DNA of 64,000 nucleotides from Bacteroides bouchesdurhonensis (GCF_900155865.1 NZ_LT707006.1:467490-531489), one strand, 5' to 3'. Counted from the first letter of the stretch, positions 26,032 through 36,279 are shown. Numbers and translations: made by a program. The notes: generated by a model not told the origin, from the sequence alone.

Positions 26032-26805
26032 TTAGATAGCAAAAGCATTGTGTTTCGCAAGGTAGGAACTTAAATTGGAAGTAAATCCCAAAATCCTTTT
26101 AAGTAGGGTTAATTGATAATTGAAGTTGCGCAAAGCTAGTTGATATTCTCGATAAGCCACTTCGGTACCTTCATCAGCAGTTATTAATGAAAACAGATAA
26201 GGAGAACTTGGATCAGTATTCATATACCTTCTTACCAATATCATTGCTTCCGGCGTCAATGTAACACTTAACTGCCGTCCGGTTTTACGACGACGATAAG
26301 TAAGCACGTTTTCTTCTAAATCACTTTTTTTCAGATAAGCTAAATCGACGAATGGTAATCCTCTGAGCATAAACATTAGTACAAATAAAGCGTGTGTCTT
26401 TTTCAGATAAGAAGGAGTAATTGGACCCGATGGTGAATTATCTAATAACTGTGCCATCTCACCATTGTCCAACGCTCGTTTTCGATCAGCACGCGTCCCG
26501 GTATAGACATATTTGAATAAATGCGGTACATAATTTGCCATATGGCACCTTATCGCCCTATTATAAACTGCTCTCAAAGTTCGCAGATAAGTAGAGACTG
26601 TATTCCAACTACATCCTTTTCCCCGTAGATGTGTTTCAAAACTCTTTATAAATTCAGGAGTCACTTTACGAAATGGAAGGTGACCATTTCCATGAAATGC
26701 AACAAGTGCATTCAAACTACTCTTATACACATGTGCAGTACCATAATTACCGCTCGCTTGTAGCTCATTAGCTACTTTCTGCATAAATGAAATCAAATTC
26801 CCCAT
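26032..26805 (-). CDS. Tyrosine recombinase, C-terminally truncated
   Basis: 257 residues. The SAM-like core-binding domain occupies about 5-100 (NYGTAHVYKSSLNALVAFHG, TVSTYLRTLRAVYNRAI). The catalytic domain then begins, with the first Arg in MFMLRGLPFVDLAYL and the Lys in YRRRKTGRQLSV. The frame reaches SSYLAKHNAFAI and stops. Family members continue from SSYxARHTWAT for another ~60 residues with the second Arg, the His/Trp and the nucleophilic Tyr. These are missing, so it cannot cut DNA. The layout resembles the Bacteroides integrases of mobile elements and of invertible-promoter systems. Confidence 0.85.
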   Translation of the reverse strand: MGNLISFMQKVANELQASGNYGTAHVYKSSLNALVAFHGNGHLPFRKVTPEFIKSFETHLRGKGCSWNTVSTYLRTLRAVYNRAIRCHMANYVPHLFKYVYTGTRADRKRALDNGEMAQLLDNSPSGPITPSYLKKTHALFVLMFMLRGLPFVDLAYLKKSDLEENVLTYRRRKTGRQLSVTLTPEAMILVRRYMNTDPSSPYLFSLITADEGTEVAYREYQLALRNFNYQLTLLKRILGFTSNLSSYLAKHNAFAI

Positions 26806-27386
26806 TTTCTTCCTTTTGATTTTTTATAATTCCCCTGACTGCCACGATATCACAATACTTTGTTGTCCGATTTGCATTCGGAAAAATTTGAATAAAATTA
26901 CACCTGAATGATATCATGCTAAGGGATTATTTCCCATTATTTGGCACTATTGCCACTTCCAATTACTAAAATTTTCCGTAGTTTGTTTATTTCCCATAGT
27001 GTTTTTTCATGAATATTATCAATTAATTATATACAAAAGATGCCCTATTTATGGGGATTTTAGTAAAAAGTAACATCATATGCAGTTCATTAAAACAGAT
27101 TATTCGAATATGTGGAATCTACTAATATTTTATCCAAGCAACTTATCAAGAATGAATAATGTAATTGCATAAAGAGCAATACAGGTAGGAAAATAGATTA
27201 TAAAGCGTAAGGAAAGTAATAAACTGAGTTCTAATAATGAGTTGCTAACTCTATTTTCATTAAAACCTAAAAGATAGGGGATTAATATGATTTTACTCAA
27301 ATAAAAGTAAGCATTGATAACCTGTCGGGGAATTTCTTACATAGAGCATTCTTTGCAATGCTCTATGGGAAGGATTGCTTTGCTTT
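26806..27386. other. Non-coding gap between the integrase and a hydrolase gene
   Basis: AT-rich, no gene supported. It presumably holds the integrase promoter on the minus strand and a 3' hairpin of the hydrolase at 27341-27366 (ATAGAGCATT, loop CTTTGC, AATGCTCTAT), 20 bases past that gene's stop. No T-run follows the hairpin on the minus strand, so terminator function is uncertain. Confidence 0.45.
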
Positions 27387-28793
27387 CTATTTCGGGGAAG
27401 CTTTACAAACGGTATTTAGTATCCATTCTGTTATATCCTTTAGAACTTCCTGGCTGATTGTTTCTTCTAAATCTCCATATTCAAGATGGTTACATGTTTG
27501 ACAAGTCTGGAAAAAGTGATTCAGACCAGGATAAATTTTTACTGTTACATTTTTATTTCCGTTTTTAATGATTCCTTGTTGAATGGCATTTAAGTTCATG
27601 GCAGCATCTACTTGAACGTCTTTATCTCCATTGAGTGCAAGTACCGGGCATTTTATTTTATTCAGGGCTTCCGTCGGGTCATATCTCATAAAGTGGAGAT
27701 ACCATGGGCTGGTGGCTGCAGCGAGTTGTGTCGGTAGTTGGCGCATCACGTTTAAATCCTGAAGTTCCTCAGGTGATAGTAATTTTATTGCGTCGGCATA
27801 CAACTCTTTTTGAAGTTCTTCTACTGTTTTATCTGTTTGTTGCAGTACAGTTGAGTATTGATGGCGGTAAATAGGTTTTTTCTTCTGCCAGACAGAATCC
27901 GGTTTACCTGTAGATTGATAAATCAATTCTACTTGCTTCAACATCATACTGTCTCCTCGTACTCCAGCTCCGGCCAATGATACGATAAATGCGACTGCCG
28001 GATTTTTCGCTGCTGTGATAAACGAGACAGTTCCGCCACAACTGTGACCAATAATCCCGATTTTCCGGGTATCTATTTCTTTTCTACTTCGCAGATAGTC
28101 CAATGCAGCTTTCGTGTCTTTGGCAAAATCCTCGTTGGTGGCACTTGCAAAGTTTCCTTGGGAAGCAGCCACTCCCCGGTCGTCACAACGTAGTACGGCA
28201 ATTCCCTTTCGTGTGAGGTAGTCAGCTATAACAAGAAAAGGTTTGTGCCCTTTCGTCTCTTCATTTCTGTTCTGCGGACCACTTCCTGTCACCAAGATCA
28301 CTGCGGGAAATCGGTTCCCTTTTTGCGGAAAAGTCAGTGTGCCGGCCAGGGTGATTTTATCTTGTTCATTCTTTATGCTGACTTCTTCTGTGTGGTATGG
28401 GAAAGGAGGGCGAGGTTCTTGTGGACGATGGTAGGCTTCTCCTTTTTGCAGATTCAATAGGAGTGGCAGGCCTTGTGTAAATATTCCGTTGATGGTATGG
28501 TCAGGATTTAACTTCCCTTTGAAAGAAGCACTGATGATAGGTATTTCGATCGTCAATGTAGAATCCTGAAAGCAAGTTGTTGCTGTTTTTATGTTCGAAA
28601 CTCCTTGATCGGGACTATCGAGAGTGGTCACATAGTTTCCTTGCTCTGCGTGGTTGATATGGAAAACGATGGTTAATGATCCGTTTGGAAGAGTCAATTT
28701 GCCATGCCAGATACCAGTGATATCTTGTGCACAAAGAAAAGACGAGAATAATAATCCGATAATGGTTATGAAATGGAAATTTGAATATTTCAT
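27387..28793 (-). CDS. Secreted alpha/beta hydrolase with N-terminal beta domain
   Basis: 468 residues from Met 28793, where a signal peptide starts (MKYSNFHFITIIGLLFSSFLCAQ); the frame runs 18 codons further upstream. The first ~110 mature residues form a beta-rich lipocalin-like domain often found ahead of these hydrolases. The alpha/beta-hydrolase domain follows with GSGPQNRNEE (oxyanion region), GHSCGGTVS (nucleophile Ser), LNGDKDVQV (acid) and GLNHFFQTC (His). The triad is therefore complete. The substrate, an ester or peptide in the periplasm, is unknown. The gene stands alone, 267 bases from GH31. Confidence 0.87.
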   Translation of the reverse strand: MKYSNFHFITIIGLLFSSFLCAQDITGIWHGKLTLPNGSLTIVFHINHAEQGNYVTTLDSPDQGVSNIKTATTCFQDSTLTIEIPIISASFKGKLNPDHTINGIFTQGLPLLLNLQKGEAYHRPQEPRPPFPYHTEEVSIKNEQDKITLAGTLTFPQKGNRFPAVILVTGSGPQNRNEETKGHKPFLVIADYLTRKGIAVLRCDDRGVAASQGNFASATNEDFAKDTKAALDYLRSRKEIDTRKIGIIGHSCGGTVSFITAAKNPAVAFIVSLAGAGVRGDSMMLKQVELIYQSTGKPDSVWQKKKPIYRHQYSTVLQQTDKTVEELQKELYADAIKLLSPEELQDLNVMRQLPTQLAAATSPWYLHFMRYDPTEALNKIKCPVLALNGDKDVQVDAAMNLNAIQQGIIKNGNKNVTVKIYPGLNHFFQTCQTCNHLEYGDLEETISQEVLKDITEWILNTVCKASPK

Positions 28794-29059
28794 AATAGGG
28801 AGTTTTTGGTTTGGCGAAGATCTTTCTCTATTTGCAAACATACGCAAAAACTTTTAAATATGGTGTTGGTGGAATAGAATTCTCACGTTTCCACGTGGAA
28901 CGGTAGCGATGTATTATAAACCAATAAAGAGGGATAATATCTTTTTTCTAGGTTATTAATACTTGAAAAGTTGAGTATTAATAGCTGAGAAACGAACTAT
29001 TAATACTCAACAGGCTGATACATAAAGTACCGGATCAGGGTATCTGACACCTACTTATG

Positions 29060-31204
29060 TTAGTTGATAAACTCATAACCGGAGAGCTGGTATCTTTTTA
29101 GATCGCCATCTTTCGTCCTTTTGAGTTTTACCTCTCCTTTATCTGCTTCCAAAGTGACGATGTTATATTCTCCTTTCTTGAAATTATAGCTGATACCGTC
29201 ATCTTCAAGAAGTTGGCAGCTAGCTGTAGGAGTGCCGTATACTTTGCAGTGCAGATTGAATACAGTTTGCGGGTCTACATAAGGAACGGGTTCGGACAGA
29301 GGCAATAATGTTCCCTGACGGACATAGAGCGGCAATTGGTCAAATTCCGTATTGATTTCGTACTCCTTATTCCCTTCATATTTCTCGTTCGTATTGAAGT
29401 TATACCATGTTCCTTCGGGGAAGTAAACAGTTCTTGATTTTTTATTCTCATAGAGAGGTGCAGCCATCAGCCCATCTCCGATCATATACTGGTTGCTGAT
29501 ATCACGCAGACGTTTATCCTTAGGATAATCCATCAATAAAGGACGGAAAGGAGGAATTCCTTCTTTATAATAAGCATAGAAAGCATTATAAAGATAAGGT
29601 ATGAGCTGCATGCGTAGATTAATCAGTGTGCGTGCATAAGCCTCATATTCCTGGGCTTCCGGCAAAAACTCACCCCGCTCATTTTTTCCACGGTCGAATT
29701 GCAACCATGGTGCGTACTGCAAATACCAGGCATTCACCATGGCTTGCGGAGAAAGAATCACCGTTTGCAAGCGGTGGAAGAAGTCTTCGGCAGAGTGTGC
29801 TTCACGTACTTCCGGGCACCATAACAGACCGCCGAAAGCAGAGTTGCAAAGTGCTTGAATATATTCTTTATGATCATACGTATCACTGTAGAGCACCGCA
29901 TTCCGTGAGGACATGAACATTCCCGAAGAACGGTAATCCTGATAAGCGCGGGTATTCATCTCACGATAAATACTGTCTATCGTATTCACATAAAGCGAGC
30001 CGAAGATTTGGTGCATCTGTTCGCCGTCAATTCCTGAAGGGAACTGTGCTGCGTCAGGGAAACACCAAGTGGCTGAGGCATAAGATATGTTCGAATTATC
30101 ACATTCGTCGAGTTTAAAGCCGGAGATTCCTTCTTCTACCAGTGTGCGGTGATAATCACTGAATATCTTACGTGCTTCCGGTGTCAGAAAGTCCGGTACA
30201 AGCCCGTTCCAGACGAGGAAGTCACCCGAATAAGGTTCCATGTCTTTCCGGATTGGAGAAGAAGGATGAACGTAGGCATGTTCCCACAGATTGACTTTAT
30301 AGCCTTTCTGTTTTAACTGATCCAGCATTTCCTTGTGTTTAGGAAAACGTTCCTCACTCCAGATGTATGAGCAGGAATAGGCTGCCGTTTGCCATCCCGG
30401 TTCCAGTCCCAACACATCACATGGAATCTGTTTGTCCCGGAAATAATCCGCGAAGCGGATGACCGAATCCTGTACAGCGTCTCCTTTCACCCGGTACTTG
30501 AATCCGAGTCCCCACATTGGAGGAAGGCATCCGCCGCCGGAAAGAAGGTTGTACCGCTTTACCACATCCAGTATCTCCGGTCCCGTTATAACAAACACTT
30601 CGATACCTTTTGCACCGGGGATGTCGATATATACTTTATTTCCATTACTTCTGTTCTTATATAAATCTTCTGTAGTGGTGGCAATCTTTTTTCTACCTTC
30701 TGCGTCCTGCAGATTTTGCTGTTTTTTTTGATTGGAACCGCATAAGAAAGTGGTATACCGGGCGGTATTGACCAGAATCCCGTATCCTTTGGTAGAGACG
30801 TAGAACGTCTGTGGAGCGTGTGTATATCCGAGCCCGTTCAGTGGATTGTCGTTTACTATCGGGCGTTTACGCATTCCACGTTGTCCGAAAGTCTCTATCT
30901 GAAGCCCGAAGCCGTAAAGTTGCTCGTCGTCTGCCAGAGGTACTTCGACCATACATCCCCGGTCTTTCACTTGTATGCGGACTTCATCCGGACTGAAAGG
31001 AAGTTCGGCTGTGGGGAGTTGTTTCATAGCCTCTAATGCAGGTTTCCCACCGAATAGTGCGTAAGGAGTATAAGTATCAATTTCTCCTGCTTGCAGTTTG
31101 ATCACTCCCGGGGCAATCTCTTGCTGAGTCGGTAATTGTTCTGTCTGGCAGGCAGCGAGGAGCCCTCCTGTAAATAGAAGAAGATAAAGTCGTAATTTTC
31201 TCAT
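29060..31204 (-). CDS. GH31 glycosidase lipoprotein (alpha-glucosidase/alpha-xylosidase type)
   Basis: 714 residues with a lipoprotein signal peptide (lipobox LLAAC at residues 15-19), so it is membrane-anchored. An N-terminal beta-sandwich (about 45-220) precedes the barrel: WGLGFKYRVKG, DVLGLEPGW, YKVNLWEHAYV, then the nucleophile in GFKLDECDNS (Asp ~367). C-terminal beta domains close it. The KLDECD block differs from the DMNE/DFGE of classical maltases and is seen in a less-studied GH31 branch, so the exact linkage cut is open. It has no SusC/SusD partner nearby and is transcribed alone. Confidence 0.9.
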   Translation of the reverse strand: MRKLRLYLLLFTGGLLAACQTEQLPTQQEIAPGVIKLQAGEIDTYTPYALFGGKPALEAMKQLPTAELPFSPDEVRIQVKDRGCMVEVPLADDEQLYGFGLQIETFGQRGMRKRPIVNDNPLNGLGYTHAPQTFYVSTKGYGILVNTARYTTFLCGSNQKKQQNLQDAEGRKKIATTTEDLYKNRSNGNKVYIDIPGAKGIEVFVITGPEILDVVKRYNLLSGGGCLPPMWGLGFKYRVKGDAVQDSVIRFADYFRDKQIPCDVLGLEPGWQTAAYSCSYIWSEERFPKHKEMLDQLKQKGYKVNLWEHAYVHPSSPIRKDMEPYSGDFLVWNGLVPDFLTPEARKIFSDYHRTLVEEGISGFKLDECDNSNISYASATWCFPDAAQFPSGIDGEQMHQIFGSLYVNTIDSIYREMNTRAYQDYRSSGMFMSSRNAVLYSDTYDHKEYIQALCNSAFGGLLWCPEVREAHSAEDFFHRLQTVILSPQAMVNAWYLQYAPWLQFDRGKNERGEFLPEAQEYEAYARTLINLRMQLIPYLYNAFYAYYKEGIPPFRPLLMDYPKDKRLRDISNQYMIGDGLMAAPLYENKKSRTVYFPEGTWYNFNTNEKYEGNKEYEINTEFDQLPLYVRQGTLLPLSEPVPYVDPQTVFNLHCKVYGTPTASCQLLEDDGISYNFKKGEYNIVTLEADKGEVKLKRTKDGDLKRYQLSGYEFIN

Positions 31205-31517
31205 TGCAATTTGTTTATGATGTTATACTTATATAAGACTTTTGAGTTCTAATTTTCCACTAAAAGTAATACATTTATTTTTAGGAAGAATCATGTCGCT
31301 TCTTTTTATTTCTTTGCAGAAGCCCTTTTTTTTCTGGTTGCATTAAGTAACTGTTTGGGTATGAAATCTTTTGGTTATCTCTATAATTTGTTTTTCGGAG
31401 GAATTTAGCAACGAAGAATGATTGGTAGGAGTGATTTGAATTGTTACTGCTTTACAAGCGATTACTAAAAAAGTGTATAAAATGGGGGGGCTTGTTCCAA
31501 TAAAGAGAAACTTTTAA
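31205..31517. other. Divergent control region
   Basis: It separates the GH31 gene (minus) from the ABM lipoprotein (plus). A run of seven G lies at 31484-31490. The plus-strand promoter is marked separately; I cannot define one for GH31. Confidence 0.4.
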
Positions 31518-31525
31518 TAATTTTG
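31518..31525 (+). promoter_or_regulatory. -7 box for the ABM-domain lipoprotein
   Basis: TAATTTTG fits TAnnTTTG and is 21 bases before the ATG at 31547. A CTTG at 31491-31494 is a possible -33 element with a rather long spacer of 23. Confidence 0.5.
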
Positions 31526-31546
31526 TCGGAACTAATAACAATAGAT

Positions 31547-31948
31547 ATGAAAAATTTATTTCTAGGTATAGCCTGTGTCCTGCTGGCAGGTTGTGCAAAC
31601 TCTCCTAAGCAGGAAACTGTTACCTCTTGTTGTAATGATAAAAGTTCGATGGAAGTTGTACTGAATTTGCATCGGAAAGTAAAGCCCGAATATGTATCTG
31701 CTTATAAGGAGGCCTTTGCCAAATGCAAGGCCAATACTATTCAGGAAGTCGGTTGCGTGGATTATGGTGTATACCAATCTCCGGAAGATAGTACTGAATT
31801 TCTGATCTGTGAAGTCTGGGAAAATGAGAACGTACTCGCAAAACATGGGGAGACTGCTCATTTGAAACAGCTTTTGGAAGAGACTAAAGATATGTTTGAC
31901 GGTGCATCTAATAAAAAGATTTATGTATGTGCTGAGGCGCAGAAATAA
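31547..31948 (+). CDS. Antibiotic-biosynthesis-monooxygenase-fold (ABM) lipoprotein
   Basis: 133 residues from Met 31547; eight extra codons upstream are open but the lipoprotein signal (MKNLFLGIACVLLAGCAN, lipobox LAGC) sets the start. The mature part (VVLNLHRKVKPEYVSAYKEA, EVGCVDYGVYQSPEDSTEFLICEVWENE) is a dimeric ferredoxin-like ABM domain, usually found in small cytosolic quinol or haem-related enzymes. Here it is exported and anchored. A pair of Cys directly follows (SCCNDKS). No catalytic residue can be named. It stands alone. Confidence 0.82.
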   Translation: MKNLFLGIACVLLAGCANSPKQETVTSCCNDKSSMEVVLNLHRKVKPEYVSAYKEAFAKCKANTIQEVGCVDYGVYQSPEDSTEFLICEVWENENVLAKHGETAHLKQLLEETKDMFDGASNKKIYVCAEAQK

Positions 31949-32180
31949 ATTTTTGAAAGATAGAGGGAGACGTGTTTGCGAACTACTTAGACTCAGCCTT
32001 GGAATACTTTGTTTAAAGCGGTCGAAAGGATTGTTCTATAGGGTTGAACGCATTGTTTCATACAGATAAACGCATTGTCTCATACCTTGGTGATAGGTGA
32101 TAGAGAAAAAGCGTTTTTTACTATGGAGAGGATACATGCTGAATTTAGTTTGCTTACACTTCCTCATGAACACTATTTAT

Positions 32181-33404
32181 TTACACTGTTTTGAAATGGA
32201 CATTGTGGATATCCATTTGTGTTTCTATATTTTCCACCTGCCGTATTGGAATCAGTTGAATCGTATATTCTGTCATTGGTTTCATATTCTTCAGCCTTAT
32301 ATGTGTCTTAGTGGCTTTTACATTCTTTGTCTGTATAAGCGTTTTGCCGTCTTTTTCATATAATTTAATTCTATAGTCGGTAGCTCCCTTTATATCTTTC
32401 CATTCCAGCGTGACTTTCGAACTACCTATATCCGATACGACCGGATCTGTGGGCAACTGTATCGGTTTGCCTTCGATGTGGTGGGTTGCCATAACTTTTG
32501 TCCCAGCGTTATACCAATACCAATAAAGGAAGTTTTGTAAAATAGCAGTATTGAAGGTCTGTCCCGGTTCCGGCTCTATCGGATGACAGACATCCTCTGA
32601 CATGACGATGCCATCACCCCGGCAATATCCGAAGTAGTCGCCCTCCGGATGATCCAGCTTCATGTTTGCATCCACCGGGATCCAACCGTATTTTTCCAGA
32701 TAGAAGTCGGCCCATACATGAAAAGTACCATTCGGCCTTACGGTAACGATGTGGCGGGCAGGGATCTGTTTAGCTCTCAATAAGTTTACAAAGATAGAGG
32801 CCAGATTGCCGCAATCTCCTCCGCCTGCCGATAAGATAGTTGCTATTTTATGAATGCCCGTATTCGGATTTAGATATTTATAATTGGCCCCCACATGTTC
32901 GTAGCACAGTCGGGCATAATCTATTATATTTCCTTTCGACTCGTTCCATAAGTTATCTGATATTTCTTTGATGCGGGCATTGCCGGTGTCGATATATTCC
33001 CCCTTGTTGGTAGTGTATCGCTTATAAATTTCCGATTGTGTATTATATGGATATATTTTTTTGAACTGCTTCATATCGATATACATGGGGTATAAGGTTA
33101 TGTGGAAGTTCTCAGTGAGAGAGTAGCTATCACCTTTTGAAGGCAGACCTGATGTTTTCAGGTTTCTGAGATATTGGTTATTAGAATTTTCTACATCGAG
33201 CACTTCACCTGAAGAATATTTAAAGTTGGCAATCTCCTGATAGTTGTTGCTCTGTGGAACAGGTAGGATAATAGTTGTTTTTGTAAGTTCACAATCCTGA
33301 TTCTTTAAAGTTACCGAGTTCGTGATTTGATAACTTGTTTGAGCATTCAATGTTACAGAGGTTATAATCAATATGCAGATTAGTAAAATTCGTGTCATCA
33401 TCAT
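32181..33404 (-). CDS. Secreted transglutaminase-like protein with fibronectin type III domain
   Basis: 407 residues with a signal peptide (MMMTRILLICILIITSVTLNAQ). The transglutaminase-like core carries a Cys-His-Asp triad: GGGDCGNL (Cys ~197), FHVWADFY (His ~230) and WIPVDANM (Asp ~245). The C-terminal ~95 residues (LPTDPVVSDIGSSKVTLEWK..., ending in VHFKTV) are a fibronectin type III-like sandwich. Bacterial members are mostly cysteine proteases or peptide-modifying enzymes of the envelope. The target is unknown. The upstream gap to the next, divergent gene is 271 bases. Confidence 0.87.
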   Translation of the reverse strand: MMMTRILLICILIITSVTLNAQTSYQITNSVTLKNQDCELTKTTIILPVPQSNNYQEIANFKYSSGEVLDVENSNNQYLRNLKTSGLPSKGDSYSLTENFHITLYPMYIDMKQFKKIYPYNTQSEIYKRYTTNKGEYIDTGNARIKEISDNLWNESKGNIIDYARLCYEHVGANYKYLNPNTGIHKIATILSAGGGDCGNLASIFVNLLRAKQIPARHIVTVRPNGTFHVWADFYLEKYGWIPVDANMKLDHPEGDYFGYCRGDGIVMSEDVCHPIEPEPGQTFNTAILQNFLYWYWYNAGTKVMATHHIEGKPIQLPTDPVVSDIGSSKVTLEWKDIKGATDYRIKLYEKDGKTLIQTKNVKATKTHIRLKNMKPMTEYTIQLIPIRQVENIETQMDIHNVHFKTV

Positions 33405-33635
33405 AAGTATGTTTTAAGTAATTTACAGATTTTCTTACTCACAAAGGTAACCGTTATATTTTAATATCAAATTGGTTATTTCATGTTTTTCCCTTCATTT
33501 ACATCAAGATATATGAATCCTTATATATTCATGATTGGTAGAATCATATTTGTTTTTTATATGTTAATTCAAAACCTAACGAACTATTATTATGGATATT
33601 TCCTTATTTTTGCCCTTACTTCCGTAATGGAGGTT

Positions 33636-33643
33636 TATTTTTG
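33636..33643 (+). promoter_or_regulatory. -7 box for the secreted esterase
   Basis: TATTTTTG, matching TAnnTTTG, 32 bases before the ATG at 33676. A second copy of the same octamer lies at 33605-33612, so a tandem promoter is possible. Confidence 0.45.
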
Positions 33644-33675
33644 AAATAAAACACTGAAATATTAAAACGAACAGA

Positions 33676-34485
33676 ATGATGAAAAAGAATTACTGCTTAC
33701 TACTTTTCCTATTTTGTGCTTGTATGATCCAAGCGCAAAATTCTTATCGGACAGATAAAGATATCTCATATATTCCTAACTCGGAAACAGATGCTTATCG
33801 TCGTGAACGTTGTAAACTGGATATCTATTATCCCGAGAATAAGAAAGACTTTTCGACCATTGTGTGGTTTCATGGAGGAGGGCTTGAAGGAGGAGGAAAA
33901 TACTTCCCTAAGGAATTGACAGAACAAGGATTTGCGGTAATTGCTGTTAATTACCGTCTAAGTCCGAAGGCTAAGAATCCTTCCTATATAGAAGATGCTG
34001 CCGCTTCTGTTGCTTGGGCTTTTGATCATATAGAGAAGTATGGCGGACGTAAAGACCGTATTTTTGTTTCCGGTCATTCGGCGGGAGGTTATCTTTCATT
34101 GATATTGGCAATGGATAAAAAATATATGGCTGCTTATGGAGCAGATGCGGATAGTGTAGCTGCTTATCTTCCGGTCAGCGGGCAGACCGTTACCCATTTT
34201 ACTATACGTAAAGAGCGGGGATTGCCGGATGGAATTCCTATCATCGACGAATATGCACCTGTGAATAAAGCGCGTAAAAATACAGCTCCCATCGTCTTGA
34301 TTACTGGAGATAAAAATCTGGAGATGGCTGAAAGATATGAAGAAAATGCACTTTTGGCATCTGTATTGAAGAGTATCGGCAATAAAAGAGTAAAGTTGTA
34401 CGAGATGCAGGGATTTGATCATGGACAGGTTGCAGGTCCTGCTTGTTACTTGATTGTTGATTATGTCAAGAAGTTCGGGCGATAG
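33676..34485 (+). CDS. Secreted alpha/beta hydrolase (esterase, HSL/BD-FAE-like)
   Basis: 269 residues with signal peptide (MMKKNYCLLLFLFCACMIQAQ). The oxyanion motif HGGGLEGGG (about residue 58), nucleophile GHSAGGYLS (Ser ~136), acid ITGDKN and FDHGQ (His ~250) form a complete esterase triad. Such enzymes remove acetyl or feruloyl groups from plant glycans in Bacteroides. It lies 148 bases ahead of the GH32 gene on the same strand, so joint function is possible but not shown. Confidence 0.88.
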   Translation: MMKKNYCLLLFLFCACMIQAQNSYRTDKDISYIPNSETDAYRRERCKLDIYYPENKKDFSTIVWFHGGGLEGGGKYFPKELTEQGFAVIAVNYRLSPKAKNPSYIEDAAASVAWAFDHIEKYGGRKDRIFVSGHSAGGYLSLILAMDKKYMAAYGADADSVAAYLPVSGQTVTHFTIRKERGLPDGIPIIDEYAPVNKARKNTAPIVLITGDKNLEMAERYEENALLASVLKSIGNKRVKLYEMQGFDHGQVAGPACYLIVDYVKKFGR

Positions 34486-34632
34486 ATTTTCGGGGGAGGA
34501 TAGGTTATTCAAGGATAATATCTGTGCAATGTAATCGTTTTTATAGTTTTTGTATCATTTGTTATAGTGCAAACAGGACGTATTGCCTACTTTTACCTCC
34601 GAATTCATGAACTAATAAATAATTGCATTGCT

Positions 34633-36279
34633 ATGAGGACATTAAGCAAAATTGTATTCATCCTTTTTATTTTTTTATTCTCTCCTTTGGTTATAATGGC
34701 TGGAGAAGTTACTTTTAAAATAACAAAGAAATATCTGAATTTCCCTATTTCTCATAAAGTAGATAGGGCAAAGATGACATTTCAAGTAAATGGGAAACCG
34801 GATTTGTCTGTCGTTATACGTTTGGCACCGGATGAAGCTGAATACTGGGTATTTAAAGATGTATCAGCTTATAAAGGCAAGACGATTAAAATCGGCTATG
34901 AAGGCGATGAGAAAGGATTAAGTAAAATATACCAGTCGGACGAGTTCGCAGGTCAAGACAATATATATAAGGAAAAGAACCGTCCACAATTTCACTTCAC
35001 TACTCGTAGAGGATGGATCAATGACCCTAACGGATTGATTTATCACGATGGTGAATACCACTTGTTCTACCAACACAATCCTTATGAAAGAGATTGGGAG
35101 AACATGCATTGGGGACATGCAGTGAGCAAAGATCTGATACATTGGACAGAGTTGGCTGATGCGTTATATCCCGATCATCTGGGAACCATGTTTTCCGGAT
35201 CAGCAGTTATTGACTATGATAACACCGCCGGATTTAATAAAGGAAAGACTCCTGCCATGGTAGCCGCTTTTACTGCCGCCAGTTCAGAGAAACAAGTACA
35301 GGGAATCGCTTATAGTCTCGACAATGGACGTACATTCACTAAATATGATAAGAATCCGGTCATAGACTCAAAAGCAAAGTGGAACTCCCAGGATACACGA
35401 GATCCTAAGGTTTTCTGGTATGCACCCGGGAAGCATTGGGTATTGGTATTGAACGAACGTGACGGACATTCTATCTATACATCTGCCAATCTTAAAGATT
35501 GGAAATACGAAAGCCATGTTTCTGGTTTTTGGGAATGTCCCGAGCTATTCGAACTTCCGGTTGATGGTGACAAGAATCATACAAAATGGGTGATGTACGG
35601 AGCTTCCGGCACTTATATGTTGGGTTCCTTCGACGGCAAAGTATTTACTCCTGAAGCAGGAAAGTATTGTTATACTACAGGAAGTATCTATGCCGCGCAA
35701 ACAATTACCAATATCCCTGCCAGTGACGGTAGGCGTATTCAGATAGGCTGGGGAAGAATTTCTCATCCGGGGATGCCGTTCAACGGAATGATGATGTTAC
35801 CAACCGAACTGACTTTGCGTACAACGAAAGAAGGTATCCGTTTGGTCAGTGTTCCCGTAAGAGAGGTTGAATCTTTATGTAAGCCTGTACGTTCATGGAC
35901 TTCGTTGTCTTCGGATGAGGCTAACCGTAACTTAAAAGAATTCTATGACGCAGATTGTCTTCGTATTAAAACTACTATCAAACTATCTCATGCTACAGAT
36001 GCAGGTTTTAACCTATTCGGACAGCGTATGATCGGTTATGATATGAATTCAAATACATTGAACGGCCGCTTCTATTCACCCCAAGATCCGACCAGCATGG
36101 AGCTTACTGCTGATATTTACATTGACCGTACTTCAATTGAAGTCTTTATCGATGGTGGCTTGTATTCTTATTCCATGGAACGCCGTCCGGACATGAATAA
36201 TAAAGAAGGGTTACATTTTTGGGGAAATAGAATCGAAGTCAAAGATCTGGAAGTCTTTTCAGTAGATTCCATCTGGTAA
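34633..36279 (+). CDS. GH32 fructan hydrolase (levanase/inulinase type), secreted
   Basis: 548 residues from Met 34633, where a signal peptide begins (MRTLSKIVFILFIFLFSP); the frame is open 22 codons earlier. An N-terminal domain of ~100 residues precedes the five-blade propeller. Catalytic blocks are intact: GWINDPNGLIY (nucleophile Asp ~131), TRDPKVFW (transition-state Asp ~256) and WECPELF (acid/base Glu ~300). A C-terminal beta-sandwich ends the protein (YIDRTSIEVFIDGGLYS). It cuts beta-linked fructose from levan, inulin or sucrose; which one cannot be read from sequence. It ends in an intrinsic terminator. Confidence 0.94.
   Translation: MRTLSKIVFILFIFLFSPLVIMAGEVTFKITKKYLNFPISHKVDRAKMTFQVNGKPDLSVVIRLAPDEAEYWVFKDVSAYKGKTIKIGYEGDEKGLSKIYQSDEFAGQDNIYKEKNRPQFHFTTRRGWINDPNGLIYHDGEYHLFYQHNPYERDWENMHWGHAVSKDLIHWTELADALYPDHLGTMFSGSAVIDYDNTAGFNKGKTPAMVAAFTAASSEKQVQGIAYSLDNGRTFTKYDKNPVIDSKAKWNSQDTRDPKVFWYAPGKHWVLVLNERDGHSIYTSANLKDWKYESHVSGFWECPELFELPVDGDKNHTKWVMYGASGTYMLGSFDGKVFTPEAGKYCYTTGSIYAAQTITNIPASDGRRIQIGWGRISHPGMPFNGMMMLPTELTLRTTKEGIRLVSVPVREVESLCKPVRSWTSLSSDEANRNLKEFYDADCLRIKTTIKLSHATDAGFNLFGQRMIGYDMNSNTLNGRFYSPQDPTSMELTADIYIDRTSIEVFIDGGLYSYSMERRPDMNNKEGLHFWGNRIEVKDLEVFSVDSIW

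Noticed and set aside
32044..32087. Two copies of ACGCATTGT(T/C)TCATAC, 24 bases apart
   Set aside because: Only two short copies, no dyad or neighbouring regulator; likely a chance duplication.
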